From assembly GCA_024275295.1 (NCBI GenBank), contig JAJRZI010000110.1, positions 1 to 64,000 of the forward strand: 64,000 bases of DNA, given 5' to 3'. Shown here piece after piece: positions 40,187 to 50,488 of the stretch; the first letter of the stretch is position 1; every line of letters begins with the position of its first letter. Below the pieces are notes generated by a model. It was not told the DNA's origin. It worked only from the letters and a program-made list of their open reading frames with translations, and searched no databases. Both the position numbers and the translations under genes were made by a program. This DNA is from Gammaproteobacteria bacterium (GTDB taxonomy: Bacteria > Pseudomonadota > Gammaproteobacteria > Chromatiales > Chromatiaceae).

Positions 40187-40501
40187 ATGTATGCCGTAAT
40201 TCAAACCGGTGGCAAGCAGTACCGGGTTTCCCAAGGCGATACCGTTAAGGTTGAGAAGCTTGGGGCCGATGAGGGCGCCAGCGTGGAGCTGGACAAGGTG
40301 CTGATGCTTGCCGACGGTGAAGAGGTAACGATTGGGACGCCTTACGTGGAGGGTGGCAAGGTAACGGCTACCGTTAAATCCCACGGTCGGGGTAAAAAAG
40401 TAAAGATCATCAAGTTTCGTCGACGCAAGCACCACATGAAGCGTCAGGGTCACCGTCAATGGTACACCGAGCTTGAGATTACCGGAATCAGTGCAAGCTA
40501 A
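40187..40501 (+). CDS. rplU: 50S ribosomal protein L21
   Basis: L21 binds 23S rRNA in the large subunit. The product has 104 residues starting [18 protein letters not shown], an unmistakable L21 N-terminus; the ATG at 40187 follows ACGGAGA. The basic '[21 protein letters not shown]' segment is typical. It is the first gene of rplU-rpmA, with 11 bases between. Confidence 0.98.
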   Translation: MYAVIQTGGKQYRVSQGDTVKVEKLGADEGASVELDKVLMLADGEEVTIGTPYVEGGKVTATVKSHGRGKKVKIIKFRRRKHHMKRQGHRQWYTELEITGISAS

Positions 40502-40512
40502 GGGGTTATACC

Positions 40513-40770
40513 ATGGCACATAAGAAAGCAGGCGGTAGTACACGTAACGGCCGCGATTCAGAGTCAAAACGCCTTGGCGTAAAGGTTTATGGCGGCGAGA
40601 GCATCAAAGCCGGCGCCATTATCATTCGGCAGCGCGGCACCCGATTTCACTACGGTGAGAATGTAGGTATCGGAAAGGATCACACACTGTTTGCCAAGGC
40701 AGACGGAAAGGTGCTGTTTCAGGTCAAAGGCCCTAACAACCGCAAGTACGTCAGTGTAGTCACTGATTGA
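40513..40770 (+). CDS. rpmA: 50S ribosomal protein L27
   Basis: L27 reaches with its N-terminus into the peptidyl-transferase centre. The 85-residue product begins [20 protein letters not shown], the exact family form without the Firmicutes leader. It is followed by a terminator and then by obgE. Confidence 0.98.
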   Translation: MAHKKAGGSTRNGRDSESKRLGVKVYGGESIKAGAIIIRQRGTRFHYGENVGIGKDHTLFAKADGKVLFQVKGPNNRKYVSVVTD

Positions 40771-40797
40771 TCAGGCTTCCGGTTTTTAGGATCAAAG

Positions 40798-40828
40798 AAA
40801 GCCTCGTCAATCGACGGGGCTTTTTTTA
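40798..40828 (+). terminator. Rho-independent terminator of rplU-rpmA
   Basis: The hairpin AAAGCCTCGTC / GACGGGGCTTT with a G-T pair is followed by seven T. It ends the ribosomal protein operon, leaving obgE, 97 bases further on, to its own promoter or read-through. Confidence 0.85.
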
Positions 40829-40912
40829 TTCGGCGCTTCCCTGCGCCTCTCCCCTTTGGGGCTGACGTGAAAATCTGTTCCGGACAGATTATTATTCCCA
40901 ATTCACTACTAG

Positions 40913-41992
<1,080 letters not shown>

Positions 41993-42021
41993 AGATGCTT
42001 TAGAGTAGATGGTGTATTGAG

Positions 42022-43146
42022 ATGACCTCCCGAGAGCAAATTCCCTCGAATAGACGATGGGTCGTCAAGATCGGCAGCGCGCTGTTGACTGGCGATGGTA
42101 AGGGGTTGGATCGACAGGCGCTGGCATCCTGGGTTGAGCAGATGGCTGACTGGGTTGCACAAGGGCGCGAGCTGGTTCTGGTCTCATCCGGTGCGGTGGC
42201 AGAGGGTATGAGTCGCATGGGGTGGAGTCAGCGGCCAGACACTATTCATGGCCTGCAAGCGGCAGCGGCAATTGGCCAAATGGGGCTGGTGCAGGCCTAT
42301 GAAACCTGTTTTCAAAAACATGGATTGCACACGGCGCAGGTGTTGTTGACGCATGATGATCTTACCAATCGACGGCGCTACCTCAATGCGCGCAGTACCC
42401 TTCGGGCATTGCTGGAGCTTGGCGTGGTTCCTGTGGTGAATGAGAATGATACGGTGGCCAATGATGAGCTGCGCTTTGGCGATAATGACACCCTGGCAGC
42501 GATGGTGGCCAATCTGATTGAAGCCGATCTGCTGTTGCTGCTGACTGATCAAGAGGGGCTCTTTGATAGTGATCCTCGTTCCAATCCAGATGCAAAGTTG
42601 ATCAGCGAGAGTCAAGTGGATAACCCGGAGCTGGATAAGTTTGCCGGTGGCTCCTGCACCGGGCTGGGTCGAGGTGGCATGGTGACCAAGCTGCGTGCGG
42701 CGCGGTTGGCTGCCCGCTCTGGCACGGCAACTATTATTGCTCCGGGTGCGGGTGAACGTGTCTTGACCCGTATTGCAGCGGGTGAAGATATGGGCACACT
42801 CTTGGTGTCAAATCAGGAGCCAGAGGCGGCGAGAAAACGCTGGCTGGCGGGTCATCTGCAGGTGCGGGGCAGGTTGACCCTGGATGCCGGGGCGGTAAAG
42901 GTGCTGCGTAGCTCTGGTCGAAGCCTGCTGGCTGTTGGTGTCAAAGCGGTTGATGGCGGCTTTGTTCGGGGTGAGGTGGTCTCTTGTGTAGATGAGCAGG
43001 GTAGGGAGGTGGCGCGTGGGTTGGTAAACTATAACGCCCAAGAGGCCCGGCGCATTATGGGGCAGTCCAGTAGCGCTATCCAGGAGATATTAGGCTATGT
43101 GGATGAAGATGAGTTGATCAACCGGGATAACCTGGTTCTGGTCTGA
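42022..43146 (+). CDS. proB: Glutamate 5-kinase
   Basis: ProB phosphorylates glutamate with ATP, the first step of proline synthesis and the feedback-controlled one. The 374-residue product has the amino-acid kinase domain ([10 protein letters not shown] near the start, [11 protein letters not shown] at about 135) and a C-terminal PUA domain (about 280-370, '[18 protein letters not shown]'). It lies 29 bases after obgE and ends at a terminator shared with rpsT. Confidence 0.96.
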   Translation: MTSREQIPSNRRWVVKIGSALLTGDGKGLDRQALASWVEQMADWVAQGRELVLVSSGAVAEGMSRMGWSQRPDTIHGLQAAAAIGQMGLVQAYETCFQKHGLHTAQVLLTHDDLTNRRRYLNARSTLRALLELGVVPVVNENDTVANDELRFGDNDTLAAMVANLIEADLLLLLTDQEGLFDSDPRSNPDAKLISESQVDNPELDKFAGGSCTGLGRGGMVTKLRAARLAARSGTATIIAPGAGERVLTRIAAGEDMGTLLVSNQEPEAARKRWLAGHLQVRGRLTLDAGAVKVLRSSGRSLLAVGVKAVDGGFVRGEVVSCVDEQGREVARGLVNYNAQEARRIMGQSSSAIQEILGYVDEDELINRDNLVLV

Positions 43147-43165
43147 GCCTGGAATTGCAGGCAAT

Positions 43166-43191
43166 AAAAAACCGGCAGCTGCCGGTTTTTT
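43166..43191. terminator. Bidirectional rho-independent terminator
   Basis: A perfect 26-base palindrome (AAAAAACCGGCAGC and its complement) lies between the convergent genes proB and rpsT, with A- and T-tracts that let it work for both. Confidence 0.9.
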
Positions 43192-43213
43192 AAATGCTGC
43201 TTAGTGTACGTGC

Positions 43214-43474
43214 TTACAGAGCTTTGACCCGTATATTCAAGCGACTCTTAAAGCGTGCAGCCTTATTCTTGTGGATCAGGCCATTGTTGGCTGAGCGATC
43301 AATCACAGGAACAGCCTCGTTGTAGGCTGCCTGCGCGTCCTCTTTGTTGCCGGATTCGACAGCGGCGAGAACTCTCTTGATGTAGGTGCGCATCATGCTG
43401 CGACGGCCTGCGTTATGTTGACGGTGCGTTTCCGCCTGACGGGCGCGCTTGCGTGCTTGTGCTGTATTAGCCAA
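43214..43474 (-). CDS. rpsT: 30S ribosomal protein S20
   Basis: S20 binds 16S rRNA early in small-subunit assembly. The reading frame starts at a TTG at 43474 (encoding [15 protein letters not shown]) with AGGAG 7 bases upstream and gives 86 residues. A UUG start is also used by enterobacterial rpsT, where it is part of autogenous translational control; its conservation here suggests that this is retained. An in-frame upstream ATG would add an unrelated leader. It is divergent from murJ, as in other gammaproteobacteria. Confidence 0.96.
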   Translation of the reverse strand: MANTAQARKRARQAETHRQHNAGRRSMMRTYIKRVLAAVESGNKEDAQAAYNEAVPVIDRSANNGLIHKNKAARFKSRLNIRVKAL

Positions 43475-43666
43475 CTTCGGTCTCCTAGAAATATGCCGAG
43501 GTGAAAGGCCGGGTATTTTGCTGAAACCCACGCTGTTTGTCAAATAAATATTGGTGTTGCTATTTGAGCGGTTCAGGGGGTGAAATCGGACAATGATTTC
43601 ATCACTTAATGGTTCGAGCACCGTATAATCGGGTTCTCTTTTTCTATCGTTATTGAGGGAAGACTA

Positions 43667-45199
43667 CTGGCCTCACTGATCAAGTCAATCGCAACCGTTG
43701 GCAGCAATACCCTGCTGTCACGTATTCTGGGGCTGGTGCGCGATCTGGTGTTTGCGCATATCTTTGGCGCCAGTGCCAGTACGGATGCCTTCTTTGTCGC
43801 TTTCAAGATTCCCAACTTTATGCGACGCCTGTTTGCGGAGGGGGCATTCTCTGTCGCCTTTGTGCCGGTGTTGTCGGAGTACCGGGCAAAGCGCAGCTTT
43901 GAGGAACTGAAGGCCTTTGTGGATCGGATGGCAGGCACTCTGGGGGCTGGCTTGCTCGGTGTGACACTGCTGGGGGTGGTTGGTGCGCCGGTGTTGGTCA
44001 CTATTTTTGCCCCGGGTTTTGTCGCCAAGGGGGAGGCGTTTGACCTGGCGGTCGATATGTTACGGCTGACCTTTCCCTATCTTTTCTTCATCTCACTGGT
44101 GGCCTTTGCGGGCGGCATCCTCAATGCCCATAACCGCTTTGGTGTGCCTGCTTTTACCCCGGTGTTGCTGAATATCTCGATGATCAGTTGCGCCCTGTGG
44201 CTCTCCCCACAGATGGACACCCCCATCATGGCGCTGGCCTGGGGTGTGTTGATTGCGGGTGCTATCCAGTTTGTCTTCCAGATACCGTTTCTAAATAAAT
44301 TGCGTCTACTGCCCAGGCCGCAGATTGCACCCAGCGATGAGGGGGTGCGTCGGGTGGGGAAATTGATGGTGCCAGCCCTGTTTGGTGTCTCGGTTGGGCA
44401 GATCAATCTGTTGCTGGATACGTTGATTGCTTCGCTGTTGACTGCAGGTAGCATCTCCTGGCTCTACTACTCTGACCGGCTGATGGAATTCCCGCTGGGT
44501 ATTCTGGGTGTGGCCCTGGGGACAGTGATTCTGCCCAGTCTGTCGCGCAAGCATGCGCAGGACTCCCCGGAGGATTTTTCCAAAACCATTGATTGGGCGC
44601 TCCGTTGGGTGTTGCTGTTGGGGCTGCCTGCCGGGGTGGGGCTATTGGTATTGGCTGGCCCGATGAATGCAACGCTTTGGTATTCACAGGCATTCACTGC
44701 TCATGATGTGGAGATGGCCACCCGCAGCCTGATGGCCTACTCGCTGGGGCTGATCGGCTTTATTCTGGTCAAGGTGCTGGCTCCCGGATTTTATGCCCGG
44801 CAGGATACCAAAACTCCGGTGCGGATTGCGATCATTGCCATGGTCTCCAATATGGCGCTGAATATCATGCTGGTGTTCCCGCTGGCGCATGCTGGATTGG
44901 CGCTGGCGACAACGCTCTCTGCCTATCTCAACGCCTTTCTGCTGTTCCGTGCGCTACGAAAAGAGGAGATCTATCGGCCGGCTCAGGGTTGGCTGATGCT
45001 GATTCTGCGAGGGGTATCGGGTTGTGCAGTGATGGCCGGAGTGCTGCTCTGGGGGACAGGTGATATCGAGCTGTGGCTATCCCTGACAACAGGGGAGAGG
45101 GTTTTACGACTTGCTTCCTGGATTGGTATAGGCGGTGCGGCCTATTTTGCGGTGCTGTTTCTGCTGGGTATTCGTCCACGGCATTTTCGTAGCGCGTAG
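43667..45199 (+). CDS. murJ: Lipid II flippase MurJ (MviN)
   Basis: MurJ moves lipid II across the inner membrane for peptidoglycan synthesis. The protein is about 510 residues with 14 predicted helices. The family N-terminus, SLIKSIATVGSNTLLSRILG, is only included if translation begins upstream of the GTG at 43736. The best placed codon is a CTG at 43667, 6 bases after GAGGGA; no ATG, GTG or TTG is available there. The rest is ordinary: 'FKIPNFMRRLFAEGAFS', 'RLTFPYLFFISL', 'YSDRLMEFPLGILGVALG'. A CTG start is rare, so an altered ATG is possible. Confidence 0.9.
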   Translation: MASLIKSIATVGSNTLLSRILGLVRDLVFAHIFGASASTDAFFVAFKIPNFMRRLFAEGAFSVAFVPVLSEYRAKRSFEELKAFVDRMAGTLGAGLLGVTLLGVVGAPVLVTIFAPGFVAKGEAFDLAVDMLRLTFPYLFFISLVAFAGGILNAHNRFGVPAFTPVLLNISMISCALWLSPQMDTPIMALAWGVLIAGAIQFVFQIPFLNKLRLLPRPQIAPSDEGVRRVGKLMVPALFGVSVGQINLLLDTLIASLLTAGSISWLYYSDRLMEFPLGILGVALGTVILPSLSRKHAQDSPEDFSKTIDWALRWVLLLGLPAGVGLLVLAGPMNATLWYSQAFTAHDVEMATRSLMAYSLGLIGFILVKVLAPGFYARQDTKTPVRIAIIAMVSNMALNIMLVFPLAHAGLALATTLSAYLNAFLLFRALRKEEIYRPAQGWLMLILRGVSGCAVMAGVLLWGTGDIELWLSLTTGERVLRLASWIGIGGAAYFAVLFLLGIRPRHFRSA

Positions 45200-45271
45200 T
45201 GAAGGATCTGAGTGAGCTGGATTTTGAGTTATGATGCCTGAAATCTTTTTTAATGAAAAAATCCGGATAAA

Positions 45272-46288
45272 ATGCTGCCTTATCAAAATCATCCTGTAAT
45301 CGACCAAACTATCCCTGAGCATCTGGGCATTCTGCTGGTTAATCTGGGCACGCCCGATTCGCCCACAGAGGAGGATGTGCGCCGCTATCTGGCCGAGTTT
45401 CTGAGTGACCCCCGCGTGGTTGAGACCCCCCGCTGGCTGTGGTGGTTTATCCTGAACGGCATTATTTTGCGTACGCGACCCAAGCGTTCAGCTGAGGCCT
45501 ATGCCTCGGTCTGGACGGATGAGGGGTCGCCGTTGATGCGGGTCTCGCAACATCAGGCAGAGGCGCTGCAGCAGCAGCTGGATGGCTGTATGGATCTGCC
45601 GGTCAAGGTGGCGCTGGCGATGCGTTATGGCAATCCATCCATTGCAGCCGGGTTGAATCAACTGCGTCAGGCTAATGCCAACCGGGTGCTGGTATTGCCG
45701 CTCTATCCGCAGTACTCCGCTGCAACGACAGCTTCGATCTTTGATGCGGTGACTGCTGAGCTGCAGCATTGGCGGCGTATTCCAGAGCTAAGGTTTATCA
45801 ACCGCTACCAGGATCACCCGACCTATATTCGTGCCTTGGCCGATTCAGTACTTGCGGCCTGGGAGCATGAAGAGCAGCCTGAACGGCTGCTGATGTCATT
45901 CCACGGTATTCCTCAGGACTATGCCGATGGCGGTGATCCCTATCCAGAGGAGTGCCGCACCACGGCCTCTCTATTGGCGGCAGAGTTGGGTCTGGCAGAT
46001 GATCGTTGGGCCATCAGCTTTCAATCCCGCATGGGGCGCAAGGCGTGGATAAAGCCCTATACCGACAAGACGCTAAAAGCGTGGGGAAAGGAGGGAGTGA
46101 AGCGTGTGCATGTCATCTGCCCTGGCTTTGCTGCGGATTGTCTGGAGACGTTGGAGGAGATTGCGGTTGAGAATCGTGACTATTTTATCAAGGCTGGAGG
46201 GCAGTCGTATCACTATATCCCTGCACTCAATGAATCGGCGGGTCATATCAAGGTTATGACTGAGCTGGTACAGCAGCATGCCTGGTGA
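45272..46288 (+). CDS. hemH: Ferrochelatase
   Basis: HemH inserts Fe2+ into protoporphyrin IX, the last step of haem synthesis, at the inner face of the membrane. The 338-residue product has the N-terminal ILLVNLGTPDSPT and the catalytic His in LLMSFHGIPQDYADGGDPY. It is consistent with the haem need of the cytochrome c at the left end. It stands downstream of murJ by 72 bases on the same strand and may be co-transcribed. Confidence 0.95.
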   Translation: MLPYQNHPVIDQTIPEHLGILLVNLGTPDSPTEEDVRRYLAEFLSDPRVVETPRWLWWFILNGIILRTRPKRSAEAYASVWTDEGSPLMRVSQHQAEALQQQLDGCMDLPVKVALAMRYGNPSIAAGLNQLRQANANRVLVLPLYPQYSAATTASIFDAVTAELQHWRRIPELRFINRYQDHPTYIRALADSVLAAWEHEEQPERLLMSFHGIPQDYADGGDPYPEECRTTASLLAAELGLADDRWAISFQSRMGRKAWIKPYTDKTLKAWGKEGVKRVHVICPGFAADCLETLEEIAVENRDYFIKAGGQSYHYIPALNESAGHIKVMTELVQQHAW

Positions 46289-46439
46289 AAAATACAGCTC
46301 AGGAGTGTGCATGAAATAACCAGGAAAACCGGAATTATCACGCTATACTTGATGAGAACTGAAGGGAAGCACCAAATGAGGTGCTGTCTTTTTATTTAGT
46401 AAGGGATGGTCATATTTACCGCTACTAAAGGATTTATCA

Positions 46440-47666
46440 ATGAACGGCGATTTAACGCATGAGCGTGAAAAATTAATTCAACTGCGTGATGCGCGCTGCA
46501 GGCAGATACCTGACAGAATTGGCGCTATTCTCTCTTTGTGGTCAGAGTTAACAGTTTATCCATGGACTCATGATAAGGCCCAACAGCTGCTTCAGTTATC
46601 CCATGGCTTGATTGGCATGAGTGACTCCGTTGGGGTATCGGCTGTATGTCAGTTGGCAAAGGAACTTGATATACAGCTGCAAAAAATAGTGGATCAGAGT
46701 ACTTCACCCAGTACGCAGCAACGAAAAGAGTTGATGCAACTGGTGACAGCGCTGCAACGCATATCAAAAAATAGCGATTCAATAAATTCCGGTTCCGGTC
46801 TGTATGATGCAACGTATCAGGCAGGGTTGCTTATCTACATCGTAGAGAATAATGAACGGTTAGCTCGGATAATCGCTGCTGAAATAGAGCATGCAGGCTA
46901 TAAAACAGAGCGGTTTGCTGATATTCAGACGTTTAAAGCGGCTTATATTTCTGCAAAAAAACCAGCAGCTATCGTTATAGCAATGATGTTTCCTGAGTGT
47001 GAAGATGCAGGTGCCCAGGCGATAGATAATCTAAGACGGGATTATGCTTCAACAGTACCTGTAATTTTTATCTCGGAGCGTAGTGATATTGAAGCACGAT
47101 TATCAGCACTTCGATCGGGTGCTATGCACTATTTGATCAAGCCATTTAATGTCAATAGGCTGATAAGGCTTCTGGATGAAGCTACGTTACGCTCACCACT
47201 GAAGCCCTATCGAGTGTTGCTTGTGGATGATGATCGTGGCTTGATTGGGTTTCATTCGGCTCTTCTTGAAGAGGCAGGCATGGTGACATCTGCGCTTTCA
47301 GATCCATTGCAGACGCTTGAGAGGATCAAGGAATTTAACCCGGATGTTATTGTTCTGGATATCTATATGCCAGGCTGCTCAGGGATTGAGCTGGCTATGA
47401 TACTTAATGATGATGAGTGCTTTGTAGAAGTGCCTATACTGTTTCTATCCCTGGAAAACAGCCATAAGCAGCAGCTGGCCGCCCTGAGCATTGGTGGCGA
47501 TGATTTTCTATGTAAACCTGTTGATCCACCAGACTTTATAAAGACAGTCAAGATACGCGCCAGAAAAGGCCGGCGTATTCGAGAGCTGCATGGTGATTTA
47601 CGTCATGCGTTAAAAGCTATGCGCTGTGATCATCCCGGGATTACAGGTGAAAGCGAGTGGGTGTAA
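46440..47666 (+). CDS. Response regulator with Hpt and two receiver domains
   Basis: The 408-residue protein starts with a histidine-phosphotransfer-like helical bundle (LLQLSHGLIGMSDSVG, His at about residue 60). A degenerate receiver follows (about 128-245; IYIVENNERLA lacks the acidic pair and the usual phospho-Asp region reads VIAMMFPE). A complete receiver follows that (about 255-375), with LLVDDD, phospho-Asp in VIVLDIYMP and Lys in LCKPV. Related proteins often end in a GGDEF domain; here the chain stops about 20 residues after the second receiver. The TAA at 47664 is in frame with the next response-regulator gene, so an original fusion cannot be excluded. Confidence 0.75.
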   Translation: MNGDLTHEREKLIQLRDARCRQIPDRIGAILSLWSELTVYPWTHDKAQQLLQLSHGLIGMSDSVGVSAVCQLAKELDIQLQKIVDQSTSPSTQQRKELMQLVTALQRISKNSDSINSGSGLYDATYQAGLLIYIVENNERLARIIAAEIEHAGYKTERFADIQTFKAAYISAKKPAAIVIAMMFPECEDAGAQAIDNLRRDYASTVPVIFISERSDIEARLSALRSGAMHYLIKPFNVNRLIRLLDEATLRSPLKPYRVLLVDDDRGLIGFHSALLEEAGMVTSALSDPLQTLERIKEFNPDVIVLDIYMPGCSGIELAMILNDDECFVEVPILFLSLENSHKQQLAALSIGGDDFLCKPVDPPDFIKTVKIRARKGRRIRELHGDLRHALKAMRCDHPGITGESEWV

Positions 47667-47711
47667 CGGTGTGTTCATGCGGATACTGCAAAAGAGTTGG
47701 AGTCTGAATTG

Positions 47712-48098
47712 ATGAGTGATTTAAAGCGAATATTGTATGTTGATGATGAGCCTTCAGTTAGCCAGGTGGCTATTCTGGTGCTGCAGAAGATAGGTGGCTT
47801 TGAGGTGTTGGCCTGTACATCTGGCCAGGAAGCGTTGGATCAGGCTGAAGCTTTTCAGCCTGATCTGCTGTTGCTGGATGTCATGATGCCAGAGATGGAT
47901 GGCCCAGCTACTTTGAAAAAGCTACGGGCGCTACCGGTGGCTGCTGATGTGCCGGTAATATTTATGACCGGGCAGACACGTTCCGAAGAGGTGGTTGCAC
48001 TCAAGGCGCTGGGGGCGATTGATGTGATTGCCAAGCCGTTTGATCCGACAAGACTGCCGGATCAGGTGCGTTCTGCCTGGCAGGAAGGAACCGGCTAA
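47712..48098 (+). CDS. Single-domain response regulator
   Basis: A 128-residue CheY-like receiver: acidic pair in ILYVDDEPS, phospho-Asp in [13 protein letters not shown], Thr in IFMTGQT, Lys in IAKPFDP. No output domain. The ATG at 47712 has TTGGAG about 11 bases upstream; an in-frame start at 47697 is also possible. It follows the Hpt-REC-REC gene in the same frame and strand, so both probably serve one phosphorelay. Its stop overlaps the convergent nadC stop by 3 bases. Confidence 0.85.
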   Translation: MSDLKRILYVDDEPSVSQVAILVLQKIGGFEVLACTSGQEALDQAEAFQPDLLLLDVMMPEMDGPATLKKLRALPVAADVPVIFMTGQTRSEEVVALKALGAIDVIAKPFDPTRLPDQVRSAWQEGTG

Positions 48099-48928
48099 TC
48101 AGCAAAACGCATTGAAAGGTCTATGGCTTGCAGATCTTTGGTCAATGCGCCGACAGAGATGTCGTCGATACCTGTCTCAGCGATGGCGCGGATGGTTTTC
48201 AGATTGATGCCGCCCGAGGCTTCCAGTCGTGCCCGTCCCTGATTGAATGCAACGGCTTTACGCAGCTGATCCGGGGTGAAGTTATCCAGCAGAATGCGTT
48301 GCACACCGGCGGTCAGTGCCTGCGCCAGCTCATCCATGTTCTCCACCTCTACCTCAATCTCCAGATCAGGGGCATTGGCCCGGGCAGCCTCCACTGCTGC
48401 GTGGATGGAACTCGCGGCCATGATGTGATTCTCTTTGATGAGAATGGCATCATAGAGCCCAATGCGGTGGTTAAAACAGCCGCCGCAGGTTACGGCATAT
48501 TTTTGCTGAAGCCGCATGCCGGGTAGTGTTTTGCGTGTATCCAGAATGTGTACGCCGGTTCCCGCTACTGCATCTGCGTAACCTTTAGCCCGTGTTGCGG
48601 TTCCAGAGAGGGTTTGCAGATAGTTCAGTGCTGTTCGTTCACCGGTGAGTATGGCGCGGGTGTTGCCGGTGAGGGTGCACAGGAGTTGGTCGGGCTGTAG
48701 GGTGTCGCCATCGGCTGCCTGCCATTTGATCGCAATGTTGGCGTCGAGTTGGTGAAATACCTCGTTAAACCAGGCAGAGCCAGAGAGTACGGCCTGCTCC
48801 CGGGATATGACCTGAGCGGTCGTCGTGGCGTCGGGTGGGATCAGCGCAGCCGTCTGGTCGCCTGAACCAATGTCCTCTGCCAGGGCATTGGCTATCTGTG
48901 CTTGAATGATCGATGCAGGTGGCAGCAT
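48095..48928 (-). CDS. nadC: Quinolinate phosphoribosyltransferase (nicotinate-nucleotide pyrophosphorylase)
   Basis: NadC converts quinolinate and PRPP to nicotinate mononucleotide, CO2 and PPi in NAD synthesis. The 277-residue product is full length and shows '[16 protein letters not shown]', [21 protein letters not shown] (substrate-binding Arg/Lys, over about residues 130-152), '[11 protein letters not shown]' and '[12 protein letters not shown]'. It yields PPi, which ties loosely to the local PPi genes. Complete. Confidence 0.96.
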   Translation of the reverse strand: MLPPASIIQAQIANALAEDIGSGDQTAALIPPDATTTAQVISREQAVLSGSAWFNEVFHQLDANIAIKWQAADGDTLQPDQLLCTLTGNTRAILTGERTALNYLQTLSGTATRAKGYADAVAGTGVHILDTRKTLPGMRLQQKYAVTCGGCFNHRIGLYDAILIKENHIMAASSIHAAVEAARANAPDLEIEVEVENMDELAQALTAGVQRILLDNFTPDQLRKAVAFNQGRARLEASGGINLKTIRAIAETGIDDISVGALTKDLQAIDLSMRFAD

Positions 48929-48995
48929 CGGTTGCTCCTCGTTAATTCTATTGGATGTGGGCGGGTGCTGGTGAAGTCCATCGGGTTTTGCATAA

Positions 48996-49021
48996 AAAAC
49001 GGCACCGTTCGGCGCCGTTTT
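48996..49021 (-). terminator. Rho-independent terminator
   Basis: The hairpin AAAACGGC / GCCGTTTT, with an inner CC-GTTC-GG stem, lies just after the cyclic-nucleotide-binding gene on the minus strand and ends in T. Confidence 0.7.
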
Positions 49022-49039
49022 CAGAGTCTTTTTACCAGG

Positions 49040-49525
49040 TTAGTAACGCCCGTGCTGTTTGGTGATGTAGTTGTTCATCTCGACATACTGTTGATTCATC
49101 TTGGTCAGCAGCTTATGCACCACGCGGATGATGGTCTGCATCAGCTTGTAAACCAGATGTGGATGGCTGTCGATGAGCGATTCAAGAGTATCCCGTGAGA
49201 GGCTGAGCACCCTTGATTTACCCATTGAGCGCAGTGATGCAGAGTGGACTGAGCCGTCGATAAATCCCATTTCGCCGGCAAAATCGCCATCTTTAAGTAT
49301 GGCCAGCGTAACCCAATCACCGCCCTGAGTACCTCTGGTGACCTCAATCCTACCTTTGTCGATCATAAACAGGCGATTGTCTGTATGGCCTTCAGATATC
49401 AGGATGTCACTGTCAGACAGATTATGGACTTCAATAGCATCTGCCAGAACCTGACACTGCTCTTCGGTCAAACCCGCTGAGATGTCGGATCGCTTGATCG
49501 ATTCCATATTGCTGCTGTCATTCAT
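49040..49525 (-). CDS. Cyclic-nucleotide-binding domain protein without DNA-binding domain
   Basis: The 161-residue protein has one CRP-like cNMP-binding domain (about 25-130) with the phosphate-binding cassette GDFAGEMGFIDGSVHSASLR, where the Arg-Ser/Ala pair expected for cAMP binding is altered. The C-terminal helix carries no helix-turn-helix motif. It must therefore act by protein contact rather than as a transcription factor. It is divergent from the DUF1538/P-II/CBS operon (228 bases apart), which suggests, but does not prove, a shared role. Confidence 0.85.
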   Translation of the reverse strand: MNDSSNMESIKRSDISAGLTEEQCQVLADAIEVHNLSDSDILISEGHTDNRLFMIDKGRIEVTRGTQGGDWVTLAILKDGDFAGEMGFIDGSVHSASLRSMGKSRVLSLSRDTLESLIDSHPHLVYKLMQTIIRVVHKLLTKMNQQYVEMNNYITKQHGRY

Positions 49526-49638
49526 TTCTATATCACCTTATTGAGGTTGAGTAATCTTAAAGGTACTACCAGAATATCGCGGTGAGCAGCACCGCTGCAG
49601 GTAAATCAATTTGTGATTAAATTCTAGCTCGGATAGCG

Positions 49639-49734
49639 GTATATCTCCATGGTAAAGAGGCTATTTATTTGTGATTTTTTATCTTGCCCACAATATGCTG
49701 ACTGATAAGATGTATATCAACTGTGGAGATATAC
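49639..49734. promoter_or_regulatory. Inverted repeat in the control region of the DUF1538 operon
   Basis: GTATATCTCCA at 49639-49649 and its perfect complement TGGAGATATAC at 49724-49734 are 74 bases apart, in the region between the divergent cNMP-binding gene and the DUF1538 operon. The right arm ends 19 bases before the GTG start, so pairing in RNA could also mask the ribosome site. It may be a pair of operator sites. No regulator is identified. Confidence 0.45.
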
Positions 49735-49753
49735 TTTTGACTAAGCGCATGTT

Positions 49754-50488
49754 GTGAAGAAGCTGCTATTACATCTTGGTTCGTCATTGGTCGATAGCAT
49801 TAAAGATCTGACCCCGATTATTGTCATTATTGCTTTTTTTCAGCTTGCAGTTTTGCGCCAGCCTATACCTGATCTGGCTGATATGTTGGTTGGGACAATG
49901 TTGGTGGTGCTGGGTCTGACTCTGTTTGTATATGGATTGAAGACCGGATTGTTCCCCATTGGTGAGACCATGGCGCATGGTTTTGCACGTAAGGGTAGCA
50001 TCACCTGGCTGCTGCTGTTTGCATTTGCATTGGGGTTTGGCACAACAGTTGCCGAACCGGCGTTGATTGCGGTGGCTGATGAGGCGGCCAAGATTGCAGC
50101 AGCAGGCAACATGATCGAAAACACGCAGGTGGCAATCACAGATTATGCCGATGGCCTACGGCTGACCGTTGCCCTCTCGGTGGGGTTGGCGATCATGATT
50201 GGTGTGATGCGCATTATCAAAGGCTGGCCCATACACTTTCTTATCATGGGTGGCTATGCCGGGGTGGTTATTATGACCGGCTTTGCGCCACCTGAAATTA
50301 TCGGTATTGCCTATGACTCGGGTGGCGTGACCACATCGACCATAACCGTGCCACTGGTTACGGCGCTGGGGGTTGGGCTCTCTACCAGCGTGCATGGCCG
50401 CAATCCCCTGACGGATGGCTTTGGACTGGTTGCCTTTGCATCATTAACACCCATGATCTTTGTCATGGGGTATGGGATGTTGCTGTGA
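49754..50488 (+). CDS. DUF1538 membrane protein, first copy
   Basis: A 244-residue integral membrane protein with about seven predicted helices and a GTG start. Conserved blocks shared with the next gene are GFGTTVAEPALIAVADEA in the middle, with polar residues inside a helix, and AYDSGGVTTSTITVPL near the C-terminus, followed by HGRNPLTDGFGLVAFASL. Such charged or small-residue motifs in membrane helices resemble ion or solute sites of secondary carriers. The stop overlaps the start of the second copy (GTGA). DUF1538 proteins have no established substrate that I know. The P-II and CBS genes downstream point to regulation by nucleotides. Confidence 0.85.
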   Translation: MKKLLLHLGSSLVDSIKDLTPIIVIIAFFQLAVLRQPIPDLADMLVGTMLVVLGLTLFVYGLKTGLFPIGETMAHGFARKGSITWLLLFAFALGFGTTVAEPALIAVADEAAKIAAAGNMIENTQVAITDYADGLRLTVALSVGLAIMIGVMRIIKGWPIHFLIMGGYAGVVIMTGFAPPEIIGIAYDSGGVTTSTITVPLVTALGVGLSTSVHGRNPLTDGFGLVAFASLTPMIFVMGYGMLL

